Assembly: GCA_900545245.1 (NCBI GenBank)
Contig: UQYV01000012.1
Location: forward strand, 11,375 to 75,374
DNA: 64,000 nt
Origin: an uncultured Bacteroidales bacterium
GTDB lineage: Bacteria > Bacteroidota > Bacteroidia > Bacteroidales > UBA932
Direction: 5' to 3'
Below are positions 52,414-62,494 of this stretch, in pieces. Numbering within the stretch: position 1 is the stretch's first letter; each line of letters starts with the position of its first letter. The notes under the pieces are model-generated. The model saw only the letters and a list, made by a program, of their open reading frames with translations, had not been told where the DNA came from and searched no databases. The position numbers and the translations under genes were made by a program.

Positions 52414-55400
52414 ATGAATTTCAAGAAACTAACCACCACCGTCATTCTATGCACTGTTTTAGCTCTGACCTCTTTCGCTCAGAGCCGTATGACCGTGTCG
52501 GTCAGGGTCGTTGATTCTGACAATTATCCGTTAGTCGGTGCCGGTGTGATTGAATCGGGGACAAAGAATGGCTCCGTCACGGACATTGACGGCTTTGCTC
52601 AAGTTTCCGTTTTACCCGATGCCCGGCTTGAAATTTCCTCACTCGGCTTTCAGTCGAAGACGATTCCCGTCTCTGGCAGGACTTCCGTCGTTGTCGTCCT
52701 TGCTTCCGAGAGTCTTGCCCTTGATGATGTTGTGGTTGTCGGATATGGGGTCCAGAAGCGGGAAACGGTAACAGGGGCAATCAGCCAGGTTGCTGGAGAC
52801 AAAATTATCAAGTCTCCTGTGAGCAACATCTCAAACGCCATTGTCGGGCGAGTTTCCGGCATTGCCACCGTTCAGCAGTCCGGCGAGGTCGGATTTGACG
52901 AAACGACCATAAGGGTCCGAGGTGTCGGAACATACAACGGAGACCAGAACCCTCTTGTCGTCATAGACGGAGTAGTCAGAGATATGGCTTCGTTCAACAC
53001 CTTGAACAGTAATGATATTATGGGTATCAATGTGTTGAAGGATGCTTCTGCCACAGCGGTTTATGGAGTGCGTGGAGCTAACGGCGTCATAATCGTTACG
53101 ACCAGAAGGGGCAACGAGGGCAGGCCGAAAGTCTCGATGTCCGCAAATTTCGGCTTCACAACGCCTACGACTCTGATTTCTTTTGTAGATTCCTACAATT
53201 ACGCCCTCTTGAAAAACGAAGCTTTGGCAAATGACGACAAAGTCGGTTCAAAGTCTTTCTCGCAGGATGAGTTGTGGAAATTTCAGAACAATCGGGACTA
53301 TACTCCGGACGAGGTCGCCGCGATGACTTTTCTGAATGAAGCTCAGCGAAACGAGCTTTTGAACTCTCCTGCACAGTTCTTCTCTTCTCACGACTATATG
53401 TCTGAGATTTTTGCTTCGCAACTTGCCCCTCAGCAGCAGTATAATGTCGATGTTTCCGGTGGAACAAAGGATGTTTCATATTATGCCTCCGTCGGTTATC
53501 TCAATCAACGTAGTCTTACGAACGATTTCGGCTTTAAGGACAGTGCCGCCAATTCCGGCAGCAACCGTCTGAATTTTAGGGCGAATTTTGATTTCAATAT
53601 GGTAAAATATACAGAAATCAAAGTATCCATATCCGGACAGATGAAAGAATCGAGTTCGATTACTTCCGCGTCCGGCAGCACTTCGATGGGGTCAAGATAC
53701 AAGGATCTCCTTTTGAATATATATGAAGCTCCGCCATTTTCGGCCGCCGGCGTCATTGACGGGAAATTGATCAACGGCTATGCGAACGACGGCATGATGG
53801 ACAGCAACAAGAAAGCCTGGGGAAAGTCTCCTATTGCTTATATGCTGGAAAAATCCAAGTCGAGAATCTCCCAAAGCACACTCAATACCTCCGTAAACCT
53901 TGTGCACCATATGGACTACCTCACCGAAGGATTGGCATTACGGGCATCGGTGTCGTATGACCATTATATATCGAAAACCCTGCTCGTTTCTTCAGACATA
54001 CCTTCTTACAAGTTCATCCGTAATCCGGAACTGCCTACGGAACTGCTCTTTTTCGGCGGAGACGAGAAAGCCAAAAGCTACAAGGAGGCAGGATGGTCGA
54101 AGCATCGCAAATTCTATATGGAATACGGTATCACATATAACCATTCCTTCGGGAAGCATGACCTTTCGGCAATGTTGCTGGCAAACGGGGAACGTTATAC
54201 TGCCAATGGGCTGACTTACAATATTCCACAAGGTTTTTACGGTCTTGTAGCCCGTGCTACGTATTCGTATGACAGCCGCTATTTCGCGGAATTCAATATG
54301 GGGTATAACGGTTCCGAGAATTTTGCACCGGGCAAGCGCTTCGGCACTTTCCCTGCCGTATCGTTGGGATATGCCTTGTCGAACGAACCATTCTTCGTAA
54401 AAAACGATATTTTGACCTGGCTTAAGATAAGGGCATCTTACGGACAGACGGGAAATAGCAATATCGGAGGAAACCGTTTCCTCTACCTTCCTGGAACTTG
54501 GGGAAACCACGGATATTCAAATCCAATGGAGGGATACTCTTTTGGATCATCCAACGGAACTACGTTGAATCCTGAATACAAGGGGAAATATGAAATATCG
54601 ACGGGTAATCCCGATGTGACATGGGAAAAGAAGAACTCTTACAACCTCGGTATTGACACGAAGTTTTTCAAGAACCAACTGTCGATTTCTGCAGATATCT
54701 TCAAGGAAGACAGAAATAACATTCTTACAAAGTTGGAGACGGTGTCTTCGTTGGTGGGAATGAGCTCTTCAGTACTTCCTCCTGTCAATGTCGGACGTAT
54801 GACCAATAAAGGATTCGAGATTGAAGCTTCCTATGACGGAAGTGCCGGTACGGACTGGTACTGGCACATAGGAGGGAATTTCTCTTATTCAGTGAACAGA
54901 ATAAAATATATGGCCGAGCCGTCATACGCATACGAGTGGATGAACACCACCGGTTTTGCCTACGGACAGTACAAGGCCTACTGCAACGAAGGCTTTTACA
55001 ATACGGCTGAAGAAGTTGCGAACCACCCACACAACGATATTGACGCAAATAAGGTTCAGGCGGGAGACCTCAAGATTGTGGATGTGAACGGAGACGGCAT
55101 AATCGACTCAAAAGACATTGTTCCGGTCGGATTCTCGAATATACCGAGGACTACCTTCGGCGCGGATTTGAGTCTCAGTTGGAAGGGACTCTCCATTTCC
55201 CTTCTTTTTACCGGCTCGGCTCAAGGCTCTTTCGCTATGAGCGACTACTTGATTGTTCCTTTCTCTCAGGATCAGAGTTCTCCGCTTTCTTATATGACGG
55301 GACGATGGACTCCGGAGAGATATGCTGCCGGTGAAGCCATAACATATCCGAGGATGTCTGTCAATACGGCAACAAGCCAGAATAACGGCAAAAACGCTTT

Positions 55401-55656
55401 CTGGATAAGATCTACGGATCATCTCAAGCTGAAGAATATAGAGCTTTCGTATAATTTTGCCAGCCTGAAGGGCTTCAGCAAGACGCATATAAGTGGTCTG
55501 AGGATTTTCTTTAACGCCAACAATCTTTACACTTGGTGCTTCGGTGACCTGATTGGGGGGATTGATCCGGAACTTACTAATGACAGCACCAGCACCAGGG
55601 GGCTTATCTATCCTCTCACAAGGGTCTATAATTTTGGCTTCAATATGGAATTCTAA
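52414..55656 (+). CDS. SusC/RagA-family TonB-dependent transporter
   Basis: A 1080-residue outer-membrane transporter. Signal peptide 1-22; carboxypeptidase-regulatory-like domain at about 26-100 (VRVVDSDNYPLVGAGVIESG); TonB box DDVVVVGYG; plug domain to about 225 (VRGVGTYNGDQNPLVVIDG, then VLKDASATAVYGVRGANG), and a 22-strand barrel ending in a terminal phenylalanine (VYNFGFNMEF). With its SusD partner downstream, it forms a pedal-bin complex that brings glycans into the periplasm with energy from TonB-ExbBD. Starts 1 bp after the GH5-like gene, so it is in the same transcript. Confidence 0.96.
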   Translation: MNFKKLTTTVILCTVLALTSFAQSRMTVSVRVVDSDNYPLVGAGVIESGTKNGSVTDIDGFAQVSVLPDARLEISSLGFQSKTIPVSGRTSVVVVLASESLALDDVVVVGYGVQKRETVTGAISQVAGDKIIKSPVSNISNAIVGRVSGIATVQQSGEVGFDETTIRVRGVGTYNGDQNPLVVIDGVVRDMASFNTLNSNDIMGINVLKDASATAVYGVRGANGVIIVTTRRGNEGRPKVSMSANFGFTTPTTLISFVDSYNYALLKNEALANDDKVGSKSFSQDELWKFQNNRDYTPDEVAAMTFLNEAQRNELLNSPAQFFSSHDYMSEIFASQLAPQQQYNVDVSGGTKDVSYYASVGYLNQRSLTNDFGFKDSAANSGSNRLNFRANFDFNMVKYTEIKVSISGQMKESSSITSASGSTSMGSRYKDLLLNIYEAPPFSAAGVIDGKLINGYANDGMMDSNKKAWGKSPIAYMLEKSKSRISQSTLNTSVNLVHHMDYLTEGLALRASVSYDHYISKTLLVSSDIPSYKFIRNPELPTELLFFGGDEKAKSYKEAGWSKHRKFYMEYGITYNHSFGKHDLSAMLLANGERYTANGLTYNIPQGFYGLVARATYSYDSRYFAEFNMGYNGSENFAPGKRFGTFPAVSLGYALSNEPFFVKNDILTWLKIRASYGQTGNSNIGGNRFLYLPGTWGNHGYSNPMEGYSFGSSNGTTLNPEYKGKYEISTGNPDVTWEKKNSYNLGIDTKFFKNQLSISADIFKEDRNNILTKLETVSSLVGMSSSVLPPVNVGRMTNKGFEIEASYDGSAGTDWYWHIGGNFSYSVNRIKYMAEPSYAYEWMNTTGFAYGQYKAYCNEGFYNTAEEVANHPHNDIDANKVQAGDLKIVDVNGDGIIDSKDIVPVGFSNIPRTTFGADLSLSWKGLSISLLFTGSAQGSFAMSDYLIVPFSQDQSSPLSYMTGRWTPERYAAGEAITYPRMSVNTATSQNNGKNAFWIRSTDHLKLKNIELSYNFASLKGFSKTHISGLRIFFNANNLYTWCFGDLIGGIDPELTNDSTSTRGLIYPLTRVYNFGFNMEF

Positions 55657-55668
55657 AACCAAGATGTA

Positions 55669-57447
55669 ATGAAAACAAAGAAGATACATATAATAGTTTC
55701 CCTGACGGCCGTATTCGCCCTGTCATCGTGTGCGGATATGTTCATTAAGACTCCGCCGGTGACCGGTATGACAATCGAGGATGTATTCAGTACTTCGAAA
55801 AATGCGGAAGGTGCAATAGCGGAAGCTTATGCGAACATTCTTTCTTCGGGTCTTCCGGTCTATTCGTGGAATGCGCCATATCTGCCATATGAGGCCACTG
55901 AGGCGATTATGGGAGGTGAGGACGTATGCGCCATTCCTTGGGGTTATATGGACAAGCTGTGTATGTCCGGTATGATTGCCAATGAAGAAAATAAGGGAGC
56001 CGGTTATACGGATGATTATTTCCCCAACAATTTTGTTTATATCAGAAAGGCATGGACAGTTTATGAGAACATAGACAAGGTTTCTGATATGTCTTCGAGG
56101 GAGAAAGATATAGTAAAGGCTGAAATGAAAGCGTTGGTCGCTTTCCGCTATATGGAAATGCTGAAACGGTACGGAGGAGTGCCGATAGTTGAACATACGG
56201 TGACTTCCGAGTATAACGCTCCGAGGAATACCGTGCAAGACGTGGTCGATTTCATAGTCCGGCTTTGTGACGAGTCTGCCGGTGTCCTTGACGGGGTGGT
56301 TTGGAGCGGAGACTGGCTCGGACGGATTAATAAAGGTGTGGCTTTGGCAATAAAGGCGGAAACACTTATGTATGCGGCGCGTCCACTCTTCAATGCGGAT
56401 GACGCGTATATGAGTATGGACAATCCTGACGATAATACCCTCATCTGGCTCGGTGGATATGACAAGGAACGTTGGAGAATAGCTGCGGAGGCCAATGAAG
56501 CAGTTATTGATTGGGGGAAGTCGAACGGATATGAACTCATCAGCACCGGAAACCCCGGTCCGGATTTCGGTACAGCTGTGGGCACGCCGTCAAATAGGGA
56601 AGTCCTTCTTGCATATAAGCACCACTTTGTCGGTGACGACAGCGGTATTTACAAGAATTACTCTTTCGTAAGCTTACATACGGCACACGACCTAGGTTGG
56701 TATAGAGGAATAAGCTACGAAATGCTGAAACAATTCCGAAAGGCTGATGGAAGTGACCAGCATTGGATAAACGAGGGAGAAAAACTGGACTGCTCCATTT
56801 ATCGTCAGAAAGCTCTTGAGATGGAGCCTCGTGCACTGATGTCGCTCTTTTTCTATGGCGTCAATCCACAGAACAATCTCCTATCCGGAAATAATCTCTA
56901 CAATGTGAGTGGGACGGACTGGCATCTGCTTTATAAGGAGAATGACGGATGTGCTAAGAACTGCAAATTCTGGTACGAGGCTGATGGGCGCGAATGGTTC
57001 GAATTTCCGATTTATAGGATGGCGGAGTTTTATCTGAACGCTGCCGAAGCTTACAACGAATACGGAAATCCGACTAAAGCCCAGACTTGTCTGGATGCAG
57101 TTCGCATACGTGGAGGTTTGTCTGCCTGCGGTGTTTCAGCGCAGTCTTCTTTGCGTAAGCTCATTCAAAGGGAATGGGCGGTGGAGTTCTACAACGAGAA
57201 TCAGTTCTATCCTCACGCGCGCCATTGGAAGATGGGGCAGACTATGATAGGTGGTGTCCATCATCGCTTCGTATTCACCTCCGCTCCCGGCATTTCTGAC
57301 AAACCGCGTCGTCCGGAAGAGTTCGGAGATTTCTATATGGCGAATTCTTATGTCGGAGAATATGCGTGGAAAACCAGAATGTCTCTTTCTCCCATCACTC
57401 TCAGTGAAATCAACAAAGGCATCATTATCCAGAACCCCGGTTATTAG
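55669..57447 (+). CDS. SusD/RagB-family glycan-binding lipoprotein
   Basis: A 592-residue SusD homologue. A lipoprotein signal ends at VFALSSCAD. The tetratricopeptide-like helices of the family are seen around KAEMKALVAFRYMEMLKRYG and ALAIKAETLMYAARPLFN, and the C-terminal part has the YRMAEFYLNAAEAYNEYG and RGGLSA stretches. It caps the SusC at 52414 and binds the glycan on the cell surface. Residues for sugar stacking cannot be picked without a model. Confidence 0.95.
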   Translation: MKTKKIHIIVSLTAVFALSSCADMFIKTPPVTGMTIEDVFSTSKNAEGAIAEAYANILSSGLPVYSWNAPYLPYEATEAIMGGEDVCAIPWGYMDKLCMSGMIANEENKGAGYTDDYFPNNFVYIRKAWTVYENIDKVSDMSSREKDIVKAEMKALVAFRYMEMLKRYGGVPIVEHTVTSEYNAPRNTVQDVVDFIVRLCDESAGVLDGVVWSGDWLGRINKGVALAIKAETLMYAARPLFNADDAYMSMDNPDDNTLIWLGGYDKERWRIAAEANEAVIDWGKSNGYELISTGNPGPDFGTAVGTPSNREVLLAYKHHFVGDDSGIYKNYSFVSLHTAHDLGWYRGISYEMLKQFRKADGSDQHWINEGEKLDCSIYRQKALEMEPRALMSLFFYGVNPQNNLLSGNNLYNVSGTDWHLLYKENDGCAKNCKFWYEADGREWFEFPIYRMAEFYLNAAEAYNEYGNPTKAQTCLDAVRIRGGLSACGVSAQSSLRKLIQREWAVEFYNENQFYPHARHWKMGQTMIGGVHHRFVFTSAPGISDKPRRPEEFGDFYMANSYVGEYAWKTRMSLSPITLSEINKGIIIQNPGY

Positions 57448-57456
57448 TGTTTCTAT

Positions 57457-60237
57457 ATGAAAAGGATTATTTACGTACTAAACATTGTCGGTGCAGTCCT
57501 CCATTTCTCTTCTGTAAAAGCTCAGGAGAGAGAACTGCCACTTGCGGGCACATCGGCAGTCGTTGACAGAGGATTGTATGCATCCCACAACAGCTCTCTC
57601 AAAGGAAGTGAAGCGGAATGGCCGACTGCCGGCATCACTAATGCTCTCTTCGGACGCATTGCCGGTCTCGGGGTTGCCCAGTCAAATGGAGAACCGGGAT
57701 ATGATGCGGCAAAACTGTCCATTCGTGGAGTCTCCACATACGGAAATACGGATATCCCTGTCTATGTGGACGGATATCAGATTAATCCATCCTTCTTCAA
57801 TTATATGTCTGCAGCGGAGATAGAGGAAATAAGAATCTTGAAAGATGCAGCGGAATTGGCTCCGTTTGGAATGAGAGGGGCTAACGGTGTCATCTGGGTC
57901 ACGACCAAGCGAGGAACTTCCTCTAGACCGGTGGTGGACTTTTCGCTTCAGTCCGGAATACAGCAGGCTGTGGCAATCGACAAACCTCTCGGCACAGACG
58001 ATTATTGCAGGCTCTACAACGAGGCGTACAGCAATGATAACGGAATGGTTTGGAATCCGTTCTACACTCCCGCCAAAATTGCTTCTCTGCCGGATGTGGA
58101 CTGGTATGATGCGACGCTGAAGTCTGTCTCTCCGTTCACTCAGACGAACGTCTCCGTGCGCGGAGGAAGTGACAACTTGCGGTATTTTGTTGCTGCCGGC
58201 TATATGAACCAACAGGGGCTTTATGATGTCGCGATGACCGACACCACAGCCAATGCTGCCATAGATAGGATAAATATTCGCGCAAATCTTGACATAAATC
58301 TCGGCAAATATGTCGTTGCAAACATCGGTGTCGGGGGACGCATTGAAAATAAACGGTATCCGAACAAATCCGCCGCTGCCTTATGGGACAATATGGCTTC
58401 CTATCCTTCATCCGTATATCCCATCAAGGACAAAGACGGGAATTGGTCAGGCACACCTGTCCATAACGACAATCCTGTGGCAGCTGTCCGCGCTCTGGGA
58501 CGAAATTCTACCCACGACAGGACTTTCCAATTCAGCCTTTCACTTACTGAGAAACTGGATGTCCTCTTGAAGGGACTTTATCTAAAAGAATCTGTCTCAA
58601 TCAGCAGTTGGGCGCGTGATGCAGCAGGGAATACACGTAACTATGCCCGTTATTTCAATGGCACTGTTCAGACTACGGACACGGACACCCCTTATAATAA
58701 GTATGAAGACAGCGGCAAAAATCAATGGAATTGGAAGCATTTCACCGCGACCATGGGCTATGACAATAACTGGGGGAAACACAGTCTGTCTTGTGCTGTT
58801 GATGCCCTATATAATATATACAATACGGATATAAACCAGAACTCCGATGCCGGAGCACACATCTACTATAGGCACGCGAATATCTCCGGAGCAGCCTCTT
58901 ACGCTTATGACAAGAGACTGTCGGCGACCCTTGTATTTGCTGCCGGCGGTTCAGACAACTATCGTTCGGGCAACAATTGGGGGTTCTATCCTGCTGCTTC
59001 CATAGCATATAATGTCCTTGACAGAAGGAATAGTATCCCGTCTGTGGACTTGTTGAAACTGAGGGCTTCCGCAGGGCTGAACGGATGGGATCCTATGGGA
59101 GAGAAACGTTTCCTTTGGGAAAGTTACCACTACAGCAACGGAGGCTTGAACCTCGGGAACGGCAGCCCGTCGTGGAACAGTGGTTTCGCTCCTATGTATG
59201 AAGCCAATCCTGACATATTTGCTGAATCAAGCGCAAAATACGACATTGGTGCGGGAGGCGAATTTTTCGGGAAAACCTTATCTTTCGACATCACGGCCTT
59301 CTATGAGAAAAGAAAAGGTATAGTCACGCAGAATCATATGCTCCCCGGTTCGGCCGGTATTGCAAATCCGGCATACGAAAATATCGGTAAGGTCTCCAAT
59401 TATGGTGCAGACTTTACTCTTCGCTATGCCGGGCACACCGGTGATTTCGGATATGGAGCGTCATTCATAGGGTCATACGCAACGAACCGTATCGATTATA
59501 TGGCAGAAGTGATAACCGTAGCGAGTATGGCGCAGACAGGTCATCCTATAGGTTCAATATATGGTTTTGTGGGCCAGGGCTTCTATGATGTCGATGATTT
59601 TGACTCTGAAGGCAATCTGCTTCCGGATTTTCCGACCGTAACTTTGGGGAAAGTACAACCGGGCGACCTACGCTACAAAGACCTCAACAATGACAATGTT
59701 ATTGATGAGTTGGACAAGACGGTGATAGGCAAACCATCCCTTCCGAAATTCAATTACTCGTTCTCCTTGAATTTTTCCTACAAAGGATTTGACCTCGGCG
59801 TCCTGTTCCAAGGAACGGGAGGAAGGGACGTGAACCTGCTTGATGCCCCGTTGCAGAACGTCGCTTTCAGAAATAACGGAAATGTCTTCGGCATAGCGCA
59901 GGAACGTTGGGCATATTATCCTTCGGAAGGAATTGACACTCGTACAAATGCCTCATATCCGAGACTGTCGCTGCAGGACAATAACAACAACTACTCCAAT
60001 TCCACTTTCTGGATTCGCAACGGAGATTTTCTCAAACTTCGTAATGTCGAGTTTGGTTATTCTTTCCGGGGGAATTGGATGCAGAAAGTGAGTGTCAGCA
60101 ATTTGAGACTATATTTTCAAGGTCTGAATCTTCTCACTTTCAGTAAATTGAAGCGAGAGTACGATATCGACCCTGAGGTTCTGTCGGGCCATCCGGCACT
60201 CAAGTCTTATATCTTCGGTCTAAACATAAGTTTTTAA
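57457..60237 (+). CDS. second SusC-family transporter, lacking the N-terminal domain
   Basis: A 926-residue TonB-dependent transporter, about 150 residues shorter than the first SusC. After the signal peptide (cut near VKAQ) it goes almost at once to the plug (AGITNALFGRIAGLGVAQ, then VYVDGYQINPSF and ILKDAAELAPFGMRGANG). The carboxypeptidase-like domain and a recognisable TonB box are not seen. The barrel is complete to the C-terminal SYIFGLNISF. The partner SusD starts 10 bp later. The second pair may handle a smaller or differently branched form of the glycan. Confidence 0.92.
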   Translation: MKRIIYVLNIVGAVLHFSSVKAQERELPLAGTSAVVDRGLYASHNSSLKGSEAEWPTAGITNALFGRIAGLGVAQSNGEPGYDAAKLSIRGVSTYGNTDIPVYVDGYQINPSFFNYMSAAEIEEIRILKDAAELAPFGMRGANGVIWVTTKRGTSSRPVVDFSLQSGIQQAVAIDKPLGTDDYCRLYNEAYSNDNGMVWNPFYTPAKIASLPDVDWYDATLKSVSPFTQTNVSVRGGSDNLRYFVAAGYMNQQGLYDVAMTDTTANAAIDRINIRANLDINLGKYVVANIGVGGRIENKRYPNKSAAALWDNMASYPSSVYPIKDKDGNWSGTPVHNDNPVAAVRALGRNSTHDRTFQFSLSLTEKLDVLLKGLYLKESVSISSWARDAAGNTRNYARYFNGTVQTTDTDTPYNKYEDSGKNQWNWKHFTATMGYDNNWGKHSLSCAVDALYNIYNTDINQNSDAGAHIYYRHANISGAASYAYDKRLSATLVFAAGGSDNYRSGNNWGFYPAASIAYNVLDRRNSIPSVDLLKLRASAGLNGWDPMGEKRFLWESYHYSNGGLNLGNGSPSWNSGFAPMYEANPDIFAESSAKYDIGAGGEFFGKTLSFDITAFYEKRKGIVTQNHMLPGSAGIANPAYENIGKVSNYGADFTLRYAGHTGDFGYGASFIGSYATNRIDYMAEVITVASMAQTGHPIGSIYGFVGQGFYDVDDFDSEGNLLPDFPTVTLGKVQPGDLRYKDLNNDNVIDELDKTVIGKPSLPKFNYSFSLNFSYKGFDLGVLFQGTGGRDVNLLDAPLQNVAFRNNGNVFGIAQERWAYYPSEGIDTRTNASYPRLSLQDNNNNYSNSTFWIRNGDFLKLRNVEFGYSFRGNWMQKVSVSNLRLYFQGLNLLTFSKLKREYDIDPEVLSGHPALKSYIFGLNISF

Positions 60238-60247
60238 GTTGATTGAT

Positions 60248-61891
60248 ATGAAAAAGTTTAATCTTTCAATATTCCGGATAGCGGCACTCAGTCTTGTTTT
60301 TGTTCAGTCCTGCGGTCTGCTTGATTCGAAGGAGGATTTGAACCTTACGGACGATATGCTCAAGACGAGGTATTACCATCTGTCCGGCTGGGGCTACAGG
60401 GCTTACAGCTATGTGCCAGATGGTTTCAACAGAATCGACGGAAATCTTTTTGCCTCGGTATCCGACGAAGCTCAGTATTATACCACCTATTCCAAAAGTT
60501 CTAGATTCAATATAGGCGCGTGGAATCAGTATAATAATCCAGACGATAATTATGACTGGTTTTATCAAGGTATTCACGATGTGAACTATTTCCTTGAAAA
60601 TACCGTTGACTATGTCAAGACGCTGGCTATGAACCGCGATACCATCACGACTTCCGGCAAATACCAGTATGAACAGGATGTTCTTGACTTGTCCCGTCTG
60701 AGGAAAGAGGCTATAGTCTTGAGATCATATTACTATTTTGAACTGATGAAGAGATATGGGGATGTGCCGTTTTTGGATAAGACTACGGACGACCCATACG
60801 CAGCGCGAGAGGATTATGACTCTCTTGTGGAAAGAATAGTCAAGGATATTGATTCCGTGAGTGGGGAACTTGTGAAAAGTTGGAGGGAAGAAAACCTTGC
60901 GGACAAGGACGGACGTCTCACCATCGGTGCTGCGAAAGCTATCAAATCCCGTATCCTCCTATATGCGGCGAGTCCTCTTCATAACCCGTCATCGGATGTT
61001 GAGAAATGGAAAAGGGCAGCAGTTGCCTCCCACGATGTAATCGCGATGAACTGTTATCATCTCGCTGATTCTTATCGGGAACTCTTCCTTACTTCTGCGA
61101 CGAATACGAATCCGGAGGTGATATGGGCTCTCCGTCATCAGGCGGACAATAAATTGGAGACAGCAAACTATCCTATCGGAACTTCTGGCGGACATACCGG
61201 AATATGCCCTTCATATAATTTGGTCTCGTCATACGAACACAAGACAAGCGGAGGTAATTTCTTTGACGACATTGATCCGCGTTTTGCGGCAACTATCATC
61301 ACGAACAAAGATTTTTGGAACGGGCGACAGATGGAGATTTATCCGGGAGGCATTGACGATCCGACGAAAGCAAACGTTTCGGTTACCGGATTCTATCTGA
61401 AGAAATTCCTGAACGATAATCTCAGTCTTATCAACGGAGCCACAGAGATCCACAGTTGGATTATATTTCGATATGCAGAAATCCTGCTCAATTATGCGGA
61501 AGCGATGAACGAGGCCTTCGGACCGGACGACAAAGATATCTATAGCCTTACCGCCCGCGAAGCCGTCAATCTTGTCCGTTCACGGGATGGTGTAAAAATG
61601 CCTGATGTTGTTGCCGGCGACAAGGACTCTATGCGTAAAGCCATAAAGCACGAGCGTCAGATAGAGTTGGCTTTTGAGGAACATCGTTTTTGGGATCTTC
61701 TCAGATGGAAAGATGCTGAAACTGTGCTAAACAGTCCTGTCAAGGGAGTGGTTTACAACGAAGACGGAGGAATGTCTGTAAAAGATGTGGCAATCCGAAA
61801 ATTCGATGCCTCGAAGATGTATTTGTATCCGATACCTCAAACAGAAATCGTGCGTACCGGAAATGCTGTCAAACAGAATCCAAATTGGTAA
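60248..61891 (+). CDS. second SusD/RagB-family lipoprotein
   Basis: A 547-residue SusD homologue. The lipoprotein signal ends at VFVQSCGLLDS. Family features include ALRKEAIVLRSYYYFELMKR-like LRKEAIVLRSYYYFELMKRY, GAAKAIKSRILLYAASPLHN, and YAEILLNYAEAMNEAFG. The start is the ATG at 60248; an upstream TTG at 60239 is less likely. It pairs with the SusC at 57457 and is followed 6 bp later by a small lipoprotein gene. Confidence 0.94.
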   Translation: MKKFNLSIFRIAALSLVFVQSCGLLDSKEDLNLTDDMLKTRYYHLSGWGYRAYSYVPDGFNRIDGNLFASVSDEAQYYTTYSKSSRFNIGAWNQYNNPDDNYDWFYQGIHDVNYFLENTVDYVKTLAMNRDTITTSGKYQYEQDVLDLSRLRKEAIVLRSYYYFELMKRYGDVPFLDKTTDDPYAAREDYDSLVERIVKDIDSVSGELVKSWREENLADKDGRLTIGAAKAIKSRILLYAASPLHNPSSDVEKWKRAAVASHDVIAMNCYHLADSYRELFLTSATNTNPEVIWALRHQADNKLETANYPIGTSGGHTGICPSYNLVSSYEHKTSGGNFFDDIDPRFAATIITNKDFWNGRQMEIYPGGIDDPTKANVSVTGFYLKKFLNDNLSLINGATEIHSWIIFRYAEILLNYAEAMNEAFGPDDKDIYSLTAREAVNLVRSRDGVKMPDVVAGDKDSMRKAIKHERQIELAFEEHRFWDLLRWKDAETVLNSPVKGVVYNEDGGMSVKDVAIRKFDASKMYLYPIPQTEIVRTGNAVKQNPNW

Positions 61892-61897
61892 AGCCAT

Positions 61898-62434
61898 ATG
61901 AAAAAGTTCATTAAACTCTGCATTGCGCTCTCTGCTGTCTGCGCTTTTCTTTCTTCTTGCGACAAGCCGGATTCGGACAAAATCTGGGGAAATACCTATG
62001 TGTACATGCCGCAAGCGACTTACGATCCATACGTCGTTCCCAATTCCGGACATATCGAGCAAAACAATCTCAATTACTCTGTAGATGAGGAAAATGGGAT
62101 TCTGAACATCTTCCTGGGTGTTTATCGTTCAGGGCTTCAGCCATTGGAGGAGTATAGTGTGAATATCGATGTGGAAAACACGGCGATAAAGGGAACATCT
62201 CTTCTTCCTGCGGCCAATTACGACCTGCCCGTCGATGTCACTTGTCCTGCGGGGAAAAGGGATGCCACATTCTACCTTTCTGTTGATTTGGAGTTTTTGA
62301 AAGCCAATAAGGCAAAGGATTTTTCCCTTACAGTCTGCATATCTTCTCCGACAAGATATGAACTTAACGAGAGTCTGTGCAAGACTGTCGTGAGAATCAA
62401 TACCTCCGAACTTTTGACGAAGGTGAATTGTTGA
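61898..62434 (+). CDS. DUF1735-type surface lipoprotein
   Basis: A 178-residue protein with a lipoprotein signal (VCAFLSSCDK). The body is a single beta-sandwich pattern (NTYVYMPQATYD, then ILNIFLGVYRSGLQPLEEYS and PVDVTCPAGKRDATFYLSVD) that resembles the N-terminal domain of BT_3987-like proteins (DUF1735). Such small lipoproteins in PULs are thought to sit on the surface and hold or align glycan near SusCD. It has no catalytic domain. Confidence 0.75.
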   Translation: MKKFIKLCIALSAVCAFLSSCDKPDSDKIWGNTYVYMPQATYDPYVVPNSGHIEQNNLNYSVDEENGILNIFLGVYRSGLQPLEEYSVNIDVENTAIKGTSLLPAANYDLPVDVTCPAGKRDATFYLSVDLEFLKANKAKDFSLTVCISSPTRYELNESLCKTVVRINTSELLTKVNC

Positions 62435-62494
62435 TGAATGTTAATTGGAAATGCGTGACACACAATTAATAAATAACCATTGATATCTTAAAAA

